DNA of 64,000 nucleotides from CAZMGY01 sp964565945 [NCBI: uncultured bacterium] (lineage in GTDB: Bacteria; GCA-001730085): NCBI GenBank assembly GCA_964565945.1, contig CAZMGY010000012.1, positions 62,001-126,000 on the forward strand. Direction: 5' to 3'. Made by a program: the position numbers and the translations under genes. The notes beneath the pieces were generated by a model. It did no database searches. It was not told where the DNA came from and was given only the letters and a program-made list of their open reading frames with translations. The stretch's first letter is position 1. Each line of letters begins with the position of its first letter. Of this stretch, positions 36,252-45,731 are shown piece after piece.

Positions 36252-38570
36252 ATGTTTGATAAAGAACTTTCTTATCGAACGAAAGATATCTTTCGTTTAC
36301 TGTTTGGAGCTTTTGCACTTTTTGTTTCCTTTAGTTTTCTATCATTTGATGTGAATGATATCCCTTGGTTGACCACCGAGCTCAACCGTCCTTTGCAAAA
36401 CTACACAGGTGTTGTCGGTGCTTATATGGCTTTTTATGGTCGCTTTTTATTTGGAGATGCGATTTGGGCTATCCCATTGTTGCTCGTGTGTTGGGTGATT
36501 AACAGTACAAAAATAAACACTTATGGCGAGATTTATAAAGAATTTTTAGGAGCTTTTTTTGTTTTATTAACATTGTCGGCCATGCTTTCATTGCACGAAG
36601 ATAGTTTGTCGAGCTTTCTGTTCAAAGGAGGTTTGGTGGGACCTCAAATTGCTGGTTTGTTTATGAGCTCTTTTAGTTATTTGGGATCTATTCTGATTTT
36701 GGGTTTGTTTTTGATTTTGTCTTTGGCTTTGGCAACAGAGTTTTTAATGGTCTCGGCTGTTGTGATTGGAGGGTGCTACCTTGTTCAGGGGCTTCATAAA
36801 GCTGGAACCTGGTTGGTTTCGAAAATGAAATGGTTGCGTTTGAGGCGCAGAGCCTCTACTGAGGAGGATGAAGAAGAATACGAATACGAGTATAAAGAAG
36901 AGAGACATGTGGAGAAAGAATCCGAAGAAGAAAATAAAGAAGAGATTGCCCCGACCGAGAAGCCTTGGTTAAGGATTGTTAAGCCTGTTAAGAAAAAAAC
37001 GAAACAAAAGCGTAAGCCTCCGAAACTTGAGTTTTACGATGGTGAATTGCCTCCAATTAATTTATTGGAAACAAGCGAGGGGACAACGGATGATGGTCAA
37101 AAACGAACTGAGAATATCGAAGAAACGACACGTATTTTGGGAGAAACACTCAAAAGTTTTGATATTGTCGCTGAAGTGGTTGCCGTTAACCAAGGGCCTG
37201 TGATCACGGTTTATGAGGTTCAGCCTGCACCTGGAGTGAAGATTAATCGCATCGTTAATTTGTCAAACGATATTGCCTTGTCGCTAAGCGCGCCATCGGT
37301 CAGAATTGTAGCACCTATTCCAGGTAAGTCGGTGATAGGGATTGAAATTCCAAATAAATTTCCCGAAAAGGTTTATTTTAGAGATTTGATTGAGTCGGAT
37401 GAATTTCAAGACGCTACCAGCAAGTTGTCAATTGTTTTGGGCAAAGATGTGGCGGGTGATCCTATGGTGAATGCTCTGGAGACAATGCCACATCTCTTGA
37501 TAGCGGGTTCGACAGGTTCGGGAAAAACAGTGTGTCTGAATGCTTTGATTATGAGTGTGTTGTACAAGTCCTCTCCCGACGAAGTTAAAATGATTATGGT
37601 TGACCCTAAAATGGTCGAGATGACATTTTACAATGGCATTCCGCATTTGTTGACACCTGTGATTACTAACCCTCGCAAAGCCGCTGACGCACTTATTTGG
37701 GTGGTTTCGGAGATGGAACGTCGCTATGAGCATTTTTCTGATGTTGGTGTTCGCAATATTACGGGTTATCACAAGCGCTTTGAAAATTCAAAAGATAAAA
37801 CTTATAAGTCTAAAAATGGTGAAGAAAAATCTTTGGAAAAAATGCCTTACATTGTCGTGTTCATTGATGAGTTGGCGGATTTAATGATGACTGTTGCTCA
37901 AGATGTGGAAACATCGATTTGTCGTTTGGCGCAGTTATCAAGAGCGGTGGGGATTCATTTGATTATTGCAACCCAACGTCCTTCGGTGAATGTGTTAACA
38001 GGTTTGATCAAATCGAACTTACCTTGCCGTATTTCGTTTCGAGTGGCCTCAAGTATTGATTCTCGCACCATTTTAGATTCCAAGGGAGCTGAGAAGCTTA
38101 TTGGTAAAGGGGATATGTTGTTTATTCCTCCAGGTTTGTCCTCTATGTTGAGGGCACAAGGTTGCTTTTTGGCCGATGAAGAAATTCGGGATGTGGTTGA
38201 TTTTCTTAAAAAGCAGCGAGAGCCAGAGTTTGTTAATATCTTTGCTTCGGCCAAAGCTGTGATTGAATCGAGTGATCGCGATGACTTGTACGAAAAGGCC
38301 GTTAGGCTTGTAATTGAATCGGAGCAAGCTTCGGCGTCTTTTTTACAACGACGCATGCGAATAGGCTATAATAGAGCGTCTCGTCTGATTGATGCGATGG
38401 AGGAAGAAGGTATTATTAGTGCTTCGTGCGGAAGCAAATCTCGGAAAGTTTTGGTTGACTCATATGATTTTTCCGTTGACAACTTTTTGAAGTCCGCTGA
38501 AGCCGACTATGATGCTTATGACAATGATCCTGGAAAAACTGACGAGGAAAAGCCTGAGTATGAAAAATAA
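36252..38570 (+). CDS. ftsK: DNA translocase FtsK/SpoIIIE
   Basis: Pumps chromosome DNA through the septum and helps resolve dimers. The N-terminus has four to five membrane helices (about residues 14-170), then an acidic Glu/Tyr-rich linker (about 205-240). The RecA-like motor carries Walker A GSTGSGKT near 419 and Walker B VVFIDELADLM, then QLSRAVGIHLIIATQRPS. The C-terminal gamma domain (SFLQRRMRIGYNRASRLID) is the winged helix that reads KOPS. The linker is short compared with E. coli FtsK. The start is probably ATG 36252 with an AAAGGG site; GTG 36246 is the alternative. 772 residues. Confidence 0.96.
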   Translation: MFDKELSYRTKDIFRLLFGAFALFVSFSFLSFDVNDIPWLTTELNRPLQNYTGVVGAYMAFYGRFLFGDAIWAIPLLLVCWVINSTKINTYGEIYKEFLGAFFVLLTLSAMLSLHEDSLSSFLFKGGLVGPQIAGLFMSSFSYLGSILILGLFLILSLALATEFLMVSAVVIGGCYLVQGLHKAGTWLVSKMKWLRLRRRASTEEDEEEYEYEYKEERHVEKESEEENKEEIAPTEKPWLRIVKPVKKKTKQKRKPPKLEFYDGELPPINLLETSEGTTDDGQKRTENIEETTRILGETLKSFDIVAEVVAVNQGPVITVYEVQPAPGVKINRIVNLSNDIALSLSAPSVRIVAPIPGKSVIGIEIPNKFPEKVYFRDLIESDEFQDATSKLSIVLGKDVAGDPMVNALETMPHLLIAGSTGSGKTVCLNALIMSVLYKSSPDEVKMIMVDPKMVEMTFYNGIPHLLTPVITNPRKAADALIWVVSEMERRYEHFSDVGVRNITGYHKRFENSKDKTYKSKNGEEKSLEKMPYIVVFIDELADLMMTVAQDVETSICRLAQLSRAVGIHLIIATQRPSVNVLTGLIKSNLPCRISFRVASSIDSRTILDSKGAEKLIGKGDMLFIPPGLSSMLRAQGCFLADEEIRDVVDFLKKQREPEFVNIFASAKAVIESSDRDDLYEKAVRLVIESEQASASFLQRRMRIGYNRASRLIDAMEEEGIISASCGSKSRKVLVDSYDFSVDNFLKSAEADYDAYDNDPGKTDEEKPEYEK

Positions 38571-38588
38571 TATAGGGTTAAAAATAGA

Positions 38589-39404
38589 ATGGTAGGGATA
38601 GGTGAGAAACTTCGCAAATCGCGAGAAGCTCAAGAGTTGTCCTTAGAGCTTATTAGCCGTAAAACTAACCTTAAAAAAGATTTTATTTTAGCTTTAGAAG
38701 ACGAGGATTTTTCTCAATTACCCACGATGATTCATGCCAAAGGTTTTCTAAAGACTTACGTTCAATTCCTTAATTTGAATGCAGATGATATTCTTAAATC
38801 TTTTGATGATCTGGTGGAGCAATCTTTTCGCACAGAGCTTGCGTCAAAAATTCGTTTATCCAGCGAGGCTAGACCTAAGTTAACCTGGATTGATGTGAGA
38901 AACGAGTTTTTTCAGTATTTGTCGTACAGTCAAGACAAAATTAAATTTTTTATTGTGGGGACTATTGTTTTGATTGTGGCTTATTATGGATTGTCGTGGG
39001 GATACCAAAAGGCTAGACCCTTTGTCAACTCTTGGGGGGGGTGGGTCAGTTCTTTGTGGACTTCCTCCAAGAATGCAGAACCATCGGAACAAGCTAATGT
39101 ATCTGAGGTAGTGGATCAAGAAGTTCCTCAAACGCAGCCTGTTTTGGAGCAATTGTTGTTGCAGGTTGATGTGAAAAAGTCCGTTTGGATGTCGTTAACA
39201 GCGGATGGCAATGTTTTGTATGAAGGTGTTATGCAAAAAGGCATGAATGAAATCTGGAAAGCTGAGGATGAGATTGTCATTCGAATCGGTGATGCCAAAG
39301 GTGTGGACTTTTTATTGAATGGACAGGCGATAGAAGAGCTTGAAGAGATGGAGCAAAAAGTATCACGGATTCGTATAACCCCAAAGGGAATTGAATTTCG
39401 ATGA
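38589..39404 (+). CDS. rodZ: RodZ-like cytoskeletal membrane protein
   Basis: Links MreB filaments to the cell-elongation machinery. An N-terminal Xre-type helix-turn-helix (IGEKLRKSREAQELSLELIS) and one transmembrane helix near residues 118-138 come first. A proline/glutamate spacer follows, then a C-terminal DUF4115-like domain (VWMSLTADGNVLYEG, FLLNGQ-like segment), matching RodZ in order. 271 residues, shorter than E. coli RodZ. A tract of eight G (39034-39041) encodes WGGW right after the membrane helix. It overlaps pgsA by four bases. Confidence 0.88.
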   Translation: MVGIGEKLRKSREAQELSLELISRKTNLKKDFILALEDEDFSQLPTMIHAKGFLKTYVQFLNLNADDILKSFDDLVEQSFRTELASKIRLSSEARPKLTWIDVRNEFFQYLSYSQDKIKFFIVGTIVLIVAYYGLSWGYQKARPFVNSWGGWVSSLWTSSKNAEPSEQANVSEVVDQEVPQTQPVLEQLLLQVDVKKSVWMSLTADGNVLYEGVMQKGMNEIWKAEDEIVIRIGDAKGVDFLLNGQAIEELEEMEQKVSRIRITPKGIEFR

Positions 39405-39970
39405 ACGGCCCCAATGTTTTGTCTTTGTTAAGAATTGTGATGGCCTTTATTTTTATGGTTTGTGTGCTTATTCCGCAAACATACGCAGCTCTTATGGCTT
39501 TACTTATGTTTGTTTTGGCCTGTGCCACTGATTTTATTGATGGATACTGGGCACGGTCGGCAAAGATCGAGACGAGTTTAGGAGCTTTGTTGGATCCCTT
39601 GGCTGATAAGGTTCTGATTACAGCGGCTCTTGTGACATTTGTAGACTTGGGTTATGTTGTTTCCTGGGTGGTTGTGCTGGTTTTAGCTCGTGAATTTTGT
39701 GTGACTGGCTTAAGGTTGATGGCGATTAAGCAAGGGATTGTTGTTGCGGCATCTGTGTGGGGGAAAATGAAGACCGTTATGCAAATGATGGCTGTGCTGG
39801 TAATTTTATTGTTTCATCTTCAGATCATTTATCAGGCAGAATGGTTGGCTTTTTATCATTTTCGAATGATTATTTACATTGTCACATGGGCAATGTTGCT
39901 GGTAACAGTACTGTCTGGTTGGACGTATGCTGTTGGTTGTAAAAGCTTGTGGACTAAGGAGCTTCGATGA
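39401..39970 (+). CDS. pgsA: CDP-diacylglycerol-glycerol-3-phosphate phosphatidyltransferase PgsA
   Basis: Makes phosphatidylglycerol phosphate. The CDP-alcohol phosphotransferase signature D-G-x2-A-R-x8-G-x3-D-x3-D is complete (from DGYWARS to DPLADK). About five membrane helices in 189 residues. Its ATG overlaps the rodZ stop by four bases and its own stop overlaps pgpA in the same way, so the three are tightly coupled. Confidence 0.95.
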   Translation: MNGPNVLSLLRIVMAFIFMVCVLIPQTYAALMALLMFVLACATDFIDGYWARSAKIETSLGALLDPLADKVLITAALVTFVDLGYVVSWVVVLVLAREFCVTGLRLMAIKQGIVVAASVWGKMKTVMQMMAVLVILLFHLQIIYQAEWLAFYHFRMIIYIVTWAMLLVTVLSGWTYAVGCKSLWTKELR

Positions 39971-40425
39971 AACAAAAATTTGAACATTGTTTGGCATCGT
40001 GGTTTGGCTTAGGTCATGCTCCCGTAGCTTCTGGCACGATTGGCACGCTTGGTGCTGTGCCCCTCTATTGGCTCTATAGTTCGCACACTTTAACCATGTT
40101 GATGTTGCTTGTTATTTTGATCCCTTTAGGGGTGGTGATCTCGAACCGTGTCGTTGACCGTATGGGGGATAAAGATCCATCGATGATTGTGATCGATGAA
40201 GTGGCAGGATTTTTGCTCGCGGTGATTTTCTTTCCCTTCACATGGGTGAACCTTGTTGCTTTGTTTCTTTTATTTCGATTCTTTGATATTGCAAAGTTTT
40301 GGCCCATGAGTGCTTTGGAGCGCTTGCCTCGCGGCTGGGGAGTAATGGCCGATGATTTGGCTGCGGGTATTTTGGCAGCCTTGCTATGGCAGGGAATCAT
40401 TTATGCTTATATCCTTTTGTTCTGA
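39967..40425 (+). CDS. pgpA: Phosphatidylglycerophosphatase A
   Basis: Removes the phosphate from the PgsA product to give phosphatidylglycerol. The 152-residue protein starts with a conserved GLGHAPVASGTIGTLGA segment and has the acidic VIDEVAGF motif and FRFFDIAKFWP, the family hallmarks. It overlaps pgsA by four bases and ends the coupled rodZ-pgsA-pgpA set. In many bacteria cinA and recA follow next; here only a possible relic of cinA does. Confidence 0.94.
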   Translation: MKQKFEHCLASWFGLGHAPVASGTIGTLGAVPLYWLYSSHTLTMLMLLVILIPLGVVISNRVVDRMGDKDPSMIVIDEVAGFLLAVIFFPFTWVNLVALFLLFRFFDIAKFWPMSALERLPRGWGVMADDLAAGILAALLWQGIIYAYILLF

Positions 40426-40499
40426 TCTGATATGGTGCTGTTACTGTGCAGATAGCCGAGGTAAAATGGTTCGGGGTTTATAGAAGTTGACTCAAGCCA

Positions 40500-40625
40500 A
40501 TCATGTGTGGCTGTGACGGGCATTGTTGGAATCTGGGGGTGGTTCGATTGAGAAGCTGCTAGGAATGGTCACGTTGATGTGATTTGTTTGCGGTCCAAGG
40601 GTGGGAAAAAGCAAATCAAACAGTT
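40500..40625 (+). pseudogene. Possible relic of cinA C-terminal domain
   Basis: Bases 40510-40530 read AVTGIVG in one frame and 40538-40570 read GGSIEKLLGMV in the next frame. Functional CinA proteins have AVTGIAGP-x-GGS-x-EKPVG at the same spacing, so a single-base shift between the two pieces restores the pattern. The position right after pgpA also fits the common order. No complete gene is present. The match is short and recalled from memory, so this remains tentative. Confidence 0.38.
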
Positions 40626-40627
40626 AA

Positions 40628-40694
40628 CATGTAATAATATATTGTATATTATTAGAAATTTATTAAAAAATATTGAATAATATTTTATTACATG
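40628..40694. repeat. AT-rich inverted repeat upstream of the giant surface-protein gene
   Basis: Arms 40628-40643 and 40679-40694 (CATGTAATAA plus six bases each) are reverse complements at 15 of 16 positions, with 35 AT-rich bases between. The right arm fills almost exactly the spacer between the -35 and -10 elements of the promoter at 40673-40701. It could be an operator pair or a hairpin. Confidence 0.8.
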
Positions 40695-40701
40695 CTATTA
40701 T
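40673..40701 (+). promoter_or_regulatory. Promoter for the giant secreted protein
   Basis: TTGAAT (40673-40678), a 17-base spacer and TATTAT (40696-40701), 55 bases before ATG 40756, which has an AAGGAG site. The spacer is one arm of the inverted repeat. Confidence 0.6.
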
Positions 40702-40755
40702 TAAGGGTTGGCGAGGGGTTGTTAGGACAACTAATAAGGTCAAAAGGAGTAGTTT

Positions 40756-43700
40756 ATGAGATCCCTTTTTTCGAGATGGTGGGTGATACTTTTTAGTGCA
40801 ATGTCACTTTTTGTGGTCACGCCAACCTCTCAGGTTCATGCCAGTTTCTGGTCGGACGTAGGCGACTTTTTTACCCAGGATATTCCTGATTTTTTTAAAA
40901 ACATTTTTATACCTTCGACAACTTCTAATGGTCAAAACAATACTTTCCTGTTTCCTGATATTATTGATGAGGCTTCGGGGCCAGATGGATTTCATGTGGT
41001 GAATTTATCGGGCGATCGTGATCGCGATGGTATTGTTCATTTGAAGTGGAACACCAAAAAATTTAGTGGTACGCGTGCTAAGTGTTACCAAATTGTTGTG
41101 CTTGGGCGTCATAACCTCTTGATCAATAGTCCAATTAGTATCGAACAAGATTATTTTATTAAGCCGATCGAGGTTAACGACGATCCTTCAAGCCAAATTC
41201 AAGAGGTTATCATTGATATTCCAGCCTTGCTTGGACCTGGTTTGAAAGAGGATTTAGGGAACTTTGTCGATTTGCCTCGCGACTTTTTGAATGGTCGCAA
41301 CACAACGCTTTATTTTGCTGTGAAAGCTTCGAAAAATAAAGATCTAGTTGATCCAGATAACTTTGTTTCCGATTTAGATCCCCAGGATAATCGTCAGCGA
41401 TTAGACAGTAATGGGAATCCTAAAGTTCTCACTGTTCCGAACTACACTTTTCTGGGTTCTAAGTTTTCGAATGTCTTGCCTGTTTCATTTGAACTTGATT
41501 CTCCTCCTGATAAGCTCAAATTGCTTTTGGTGAAAAAAACAACTCCTCTTGAAGGACACTGTATTTACACTCCACAGCAGCAGTTGCAAAATTTGACTGT
41601 GACTGTGGGAGATGCCTCCAATTCTCGTGAGCTCAACTTGAATTTAGATGATGAAATTGAGTCGGTTTATATCGATCGAGATGGTATTCTTGATATATGG
41701 TTTGTTAAGGAAAAAGATAATTTGATTCCATCCTTTCCTCAATATCAAATTCAATTTAGTAAATGGCCTAAGTTTACGTTCAATAGGGAGACTGATTTTG
41801 ATCGTGCAGTCGTCAATCGTTATTTTATCCAGGGCGAGAAAACCCACTTTTTATACAATAATTTTGACGATTTTTTCTCTCCAAGTGCTGGGGCTGGCGA
41901 GCTTAAATCTTTGACAAGTGACCGCTATTTCGAGAATGGTCACTTGATTCGTCCATTTCATTCTAAAAATTTGGCTGTGAATGGTTTTGAAAGAGATTCT
42001 CAAGGCAGTTTAGATTTTGGACGTCCGACTTATTTTCAGGACAGCGAGTACGGAGCCGTAAATGGCGTTTACTATATTCGTGCCCGTGCCTTAGGTTTAC
42101 CTAGTCGTGAACTTCGTTTGAATCACGATAATCGTTATGGTGACTGGAGTCGCATCGTAGCCGTTAAGGTTGAGCAAAATCCACGCTTGATGGGCATTCA
42201 TTTCACTGAATCTCCTTTTCAAATTGATCAACGTCGTGCGGAAGCAAAGCGTTTGATTCCGGCAGGTTTGGTTCCAGTCAATTTCCGTTTAGACAACAAG
42301 CAAAATTCACGCAATGCTAGTCAATTGATCTATCAAATTGCGGTTTCTCCTCATGCGGATTTGATTGTGAATCTTGAATCATTCAAAGTGGGGGCCAAAG
42401 AAGGACGTAATTTTGGAGATGAGGTCGTTGCGAATCGTTCGGATTATTTTTTAGACTATGTTTTGCCTGATGCTGTTGCATTGGCACCTAATCCGAATTA
42501 TACAGTGAATATGTTATTCAATTCGGGTGTTGTTCCAGCGGGACGCTACTATCTTTGGATTAGAACTGTGTTGAATGAGCCTGATGCTATTCCTTCTTTG
42601 TGGAGTGCTCCAGTTTCGGTGGATTTGCCACGATTTGAGCAACTGCTGTCGCCAAGACCTGATTTGAAGCCTATCATTGCTAGCATATCTGATCTCAATA
42701 AAGGTTTTGTTCCTTTATCGTGGTCGTTACACGACGTTCAGCCCATAGATCCCCGAAATAGTCAATACACCAACAATCAAGATGGCAATAATATTCACTT
42801 CATTCCATCTTACCAGGTTTTGGTTTATAACCGCGAAGATGTTAACCCTGTCGGAGATGGCGGATATATCAAATTTTGTGATGACAATAGTAATGGCATC
42901 AATGACTGGGTCGAAATTCAGTGCGAAGGTGGTGCTGGGAAGGCCTATTCGACGTACACTGTGACGCCTCAGCAGTTTGAACAAGCATCTGTGGCCGAAA
43001 ATCAGCGCGATGTTTTGTACCGTGTTCCCCTTTTAACGATTCCAGTTGTTCCTGACAAGGACAGTCAAAGCATGTTTGAACAAAGAATTCAGGTGATTGA
43101 ACCAGGCTTATATGATTTTTATGTGATTTCCAATAGAATAACTGGTCATCAAAGCTTGGTGAGTCAGGGGCAGAGCCTTTCAATTTCAACTCGCATTGAA
43201 CCTAGGCCATTACCTCCAAGAACTCAAATAGGGGATGTTGATTTAGGAGATCTTAAAGTGACACATGGACAAATTCCTTTGAATTGGACAATGCAAGCGA
43301 CACCGAGTGATCCAAGAAATGCTGTTTATCGTGAAAAAAGTCTGGAAGAAGGATCTTTACAACGACACATTCCTTTTTATCAGCTACTTATTTATCGCAC
43401 TGATTTTGGACAGAACTTATCCGATGACCAATTGCCTTATGCACGTCGTCGAGTGATTGTGGCTGACTTTGAAGGTGTTGTGCGCCAGCACACGATGCTC
43501 TACAATGATTTGATTTCGCGTGGCTATATTTCTGCGCAGGGGGATGTGTTACCAGCTTTTAGTAATTTAACCTCGACCAATCAGTTTGTGGTGAGTGCCA
43601 GTTTTATGCCTCAAAAGCAACGAATTTACAATATCTTGTGTGTAGCTTATTTTGCTTTGAAAGAGGTGGATGTTAATAAGGACGAGGTGAATAATTTTAC

Positions 43701-45624
43701 CGAAGTTGGATGCGGAGCGTATGCCACGTATATGATTCAAGATAAGGATATTTTGCCAGTACCTACGTCAAAAGAAACCGCGGCAGGTGCTAGAAATGTT
43801 CTCTATTACATTCCTTTGTTAAAAATTTTTAAATCTACGTGCGATGCTGCTGGAAACATTATTCTCGAAAGAAAGATCAAAGCGATTGAACGAGGAAGTT
43901 ACCACATGTTTCTTAGGGCGTTCAATGCTTCGGAAGAGCCTGGGGTATTGAGCCATGTGAGACGTGTCGATATTTCTAATCGGATTGTTCCGATCATTCC
44001 ACCTAAGCCTAACTTAGTACGACCCAATGCGACAGATCGCAATAGCCTTAATGTGAAGGAAAAAGCTCTGATTCCTGTGTCGTGGACTCTTGGAGCTCAA
44101 CAACAATCGCCTCTTGCAAATGCTTATTCTAACAGGGCTCAGTCAACCTATATTCCCTTTTATCGGGTTCTCTTTTACCAGGATCTTCCTGCTGGGCAGT
44201 CTCCGTGCGATGCACAGGGAAATCTTGTCTTCTTGGATGTTGATAAAAATGGGGTGAATGACTGGTTGGAACGTCCTTCGGAAAGTCTCTCAGGTCGCTT
44301 GTTCACAACCTTTTTGGTGACCACTAAACAGCTGGAAAAGATTGCTCAAGAGGAGTTGTTAAAAGCAGAAAATTCTGATGAAACACGCACCACGGTCGAC
44401 TTGCCGTCCTTTTTGGAAATTGACACATTTTACAAACCTAAATTAGCTGCTGATGGGACGCCTTTGATCAATGATGCGGGAAAACTTCAGTTTGAAGCTG
44501 ATTTCCATGAAGTTCCTATTGGTACGTACAGTGTGTTTGTTTTTCCGATTAACCTTATGGAACTCGAAGGGCCCTTGAGTGACCCGAAAACTATTCAAAT
44601 CACTAAACATATCGAAGACATTCAAACGCCGGATCCTTTGCAACTTGATCCTATTACGCCAAATCCTGATCGCAACGGAATTATTGGCTTAAATTGGACT
44701 TTAAAAGGGCGTGATCCGACCGAAAGAGATCGATTGGATTTTTTCCCTCTGTATGAAATAAACATTGCCAAACACAATGCAACGTGGCAGCGCAATACCT
44801 TTGCCGTTGAATATGTCAAAAGTTTGGGAGACTTTCCTTTAATGGTGCCTGTTTCACCGGGTTCAAAGATTTTTCGTAAAGTGAGTAAATGGCCTTGGGT
44901 ACGCAACTTGAACGATCCAGATTTTCCTTTGAATTATAGGCGACTGGGTGAAGTCACTCCTGTCTCAATTGGTTTTGAAAATGATGCGATGTATTATATT
45001 CGTGTGCGTGCCTTGTCTCATGAAGGGCCTGTTGCCAAACGAGGAGAGTGGAGTAATACTGAAGCCGTTCGTGTTGATTTACGCAGCGATATGCTGCATC
45101 CTCCGATTGTTTCTCGGACACAAGGGCCCGAAAGAAATTGGAACTATCAAGATCCTTCTGAGCAAATTATTGTCAACGATCTATTCCTTAAAATTTACGC
45201 GATGTACTATCAGTTTAATCCGCAATTAACGGCTCTGCAAAAACAAGAGTCTCAGATGATTGAAATTTATGAAAGTGAGTCCTCTTTGTTTGAAACGATT
45301 CGCGAAGTGTTTTATTTGGATACCAATCGTACGGAAGCCTTTTCGATTAATGGAGATGAGGTGTTCACTCTTAAACGATCTCCGTTCACAACGGTGGATT
45401 CCAAGCCTGAGTTTGAGGTGCAACGACCTCTTTGGGGCCAAACCTACTATTACAAAGCGCGCTTTATTGGCTTTAATGAAAATTCTCCCGACCGCATGAA
45501 CGACTTGCCTCGAGGACGTTTTGGCAAGACTGTTAGGGTTAATGTCCCCACTGAGGAACCCTCTGGTGCGTCTCCTGGATCTGAAGATCCGCACGATCCT
45601 CGTCAGAAAACCTGGCGCCTCTAA
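40756..45624 (+). CDS. Giant secreted modular protein (1,622 residues), unknown function
   Basis: A signal peptide of about 30 residues ends VHAS and is followed by FWSDVGDFF. The rest is built of related beta-rich modules, each opening with a G-x-[IV]-P-[LV]-x-W-[ST]-[LM] strand: near residues 649, 837, 1103 and 1308, with a looser one near 91. In the modules a second strand [HF]IPFYQ[LV]L[IF]Y recurs about 45 residues later. Aspartate-rich loops resembling calcium sites (DDNSNGINDW near 708, DVNKDEVNNF near 971, DVDKNGVNDW near 1161) recur within them. The architecture suggests fibronectin-type-III-like surface modules, but I cannot name the family. No membrane anchor or sorting signal is visible at the C-terminus, which ends in a Pro/Ser/Asp-rich tail. 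Its neighbour is a prepilin-like gene 107 bases downstream. Function as adhesin, matrix or surface-layer component is inference. Confidence 0.9.
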   Translation: MRSLFSRWWVILFSAMSLFVVTPTSQVHASFWSDVGDFFTQDIPDFFKNIFIPSTTSNGQNNTFLFPDIIDEASGPDGFHVVNLSGDRDRDGIVHLKWNTKKFSGTRAKCYQIVVLGRHNLLINSPISIEQDYFIKPIEVNDDPSSQIQEVIIDIPALLGPGLKEDLGNFVDLPRDFLNGRNTTLYFAVKASKNKDLVDPDNFVSDLDPQDNRQRLDSNGNPKVLTVPNYTFLGSKFSNVLPVSFELDSPPDKLKLLLVKKTTPLEGHCIYTPQQQLQNLTVTVGDASNSRELNLNLDDEIESVYIDRDGILDIWFVKEKDNLIPSFPQYQIQFSKWPKFTFNRETDFDRAVVNRYFIQGEKTHFLYNNFDDFFSPSAGAGELKSLTSDRYFENGHLIRPFHSKNLAVNGFERDSQGSLDFGRPTYFQDSEYGAVNGVYYIRARALGLPSRELRLNHDNRYGDWSRIVAVKVEQNPRLMGIHFTESPFQIDQRRAEAKRLIPAGLVPVNFRLDNKQNSRNASQLIYQIAVSPHADLIVNLESFKVGAKEGRNFGDEVVANRSDYFLDYVLPDAVALAPNPNYTVNMLFNSGVVPAGRYYLWIRTVLNEPDAIPSLWSAPVSVDLPRFEQLLSPRPDLKPIIASISDLNKGFVPLSWSLHDVQPIDPRNSQYTNNQDGNNIHFIPSYQVLVYNREDVNPVGDGGYIKFCDDNSNGINDWVEIQCEGGAGKAYSTYTVTPQQFEQASVAENQRDVLYRVPLLTIPVVPDKDSQSMFEQRIQVIEPGLYDFYVISNRITGHQSLVSQGQSLSISTRIEPRPLPPRTQIGDVDLGDLKVTHGQIPLNWTMQATPSDPRNAVYREKSLEEGSLQRHIPFYQLLIYRTDFGQNLSDDQLPYARRRVIVADFEGVVRQHTMLYNDLISRGYISAQGDVLPAFSNLTSTNQFVVSASFMPQKQRIYNILCVAYFALKEVDVNKDEVNNFTEVGCGAYATYMIQDKDILPVPTSKETAAGARNVLYYIPLLKIFKSTCDAAGNIILERKIKAIERGSYHMFLRAFNASEEPGVLSHVRRVDISNRIVPIIPPKPNLVRPNATDRNSLNVKEKALIPVSWTLGAQQQSPLANAYSNRAQSTYIPFYRVLFYQDLPAGQSPCDAQGNLVFLDVDKNGVNDWLERPSESLSGRLFTTFLVTTKQLEKIAQEELLKAENSDETRTTVDLPSFLEIDTFYKPKLAADGTPLINDAGKLQFEADFHEVPIGTYSVFVFPINLMELEGPLSDPKTIQITKHIEDIQTPDPLQLDPITPNPDRNGIIGLNWTLKGRDPTERDRLDFFPLYEINIAKHNATWQRNTFAVEYVKSLGDFPLMVPVSPGSKIFRKVSKWPWVRNLNDPDFPLNYRRLGEVTPVSIGFENDAMYYIRVRALSHEGPVAKRGEWSNTEAVRVDLRSDMLHPPIVSRTQGPERNWNYQDPSEQIIVNDLFLKIYAMYYQFNPQLTALQKQESQMIEIYESESSLFETIREVFYLDTNRTEAFSINGDEVFTLKRSPFTTVDSKPEFEVQRPLWGQTYYYKARFIGFNENSPDRMNDLPRGRFGKTVRVNVPTEEPSGASPGSEDPHDPRQKTWRL

Positions 45625-45731
45625 AAATCGACAGGCATCTATGACATAAAGGACATGGTTGAAGCTAACTGTGTGTGTGGCGAAGTCTATGTTAGAATAA
45701 AGTTTTTATCACTTGATTGTGGAGATGGATT

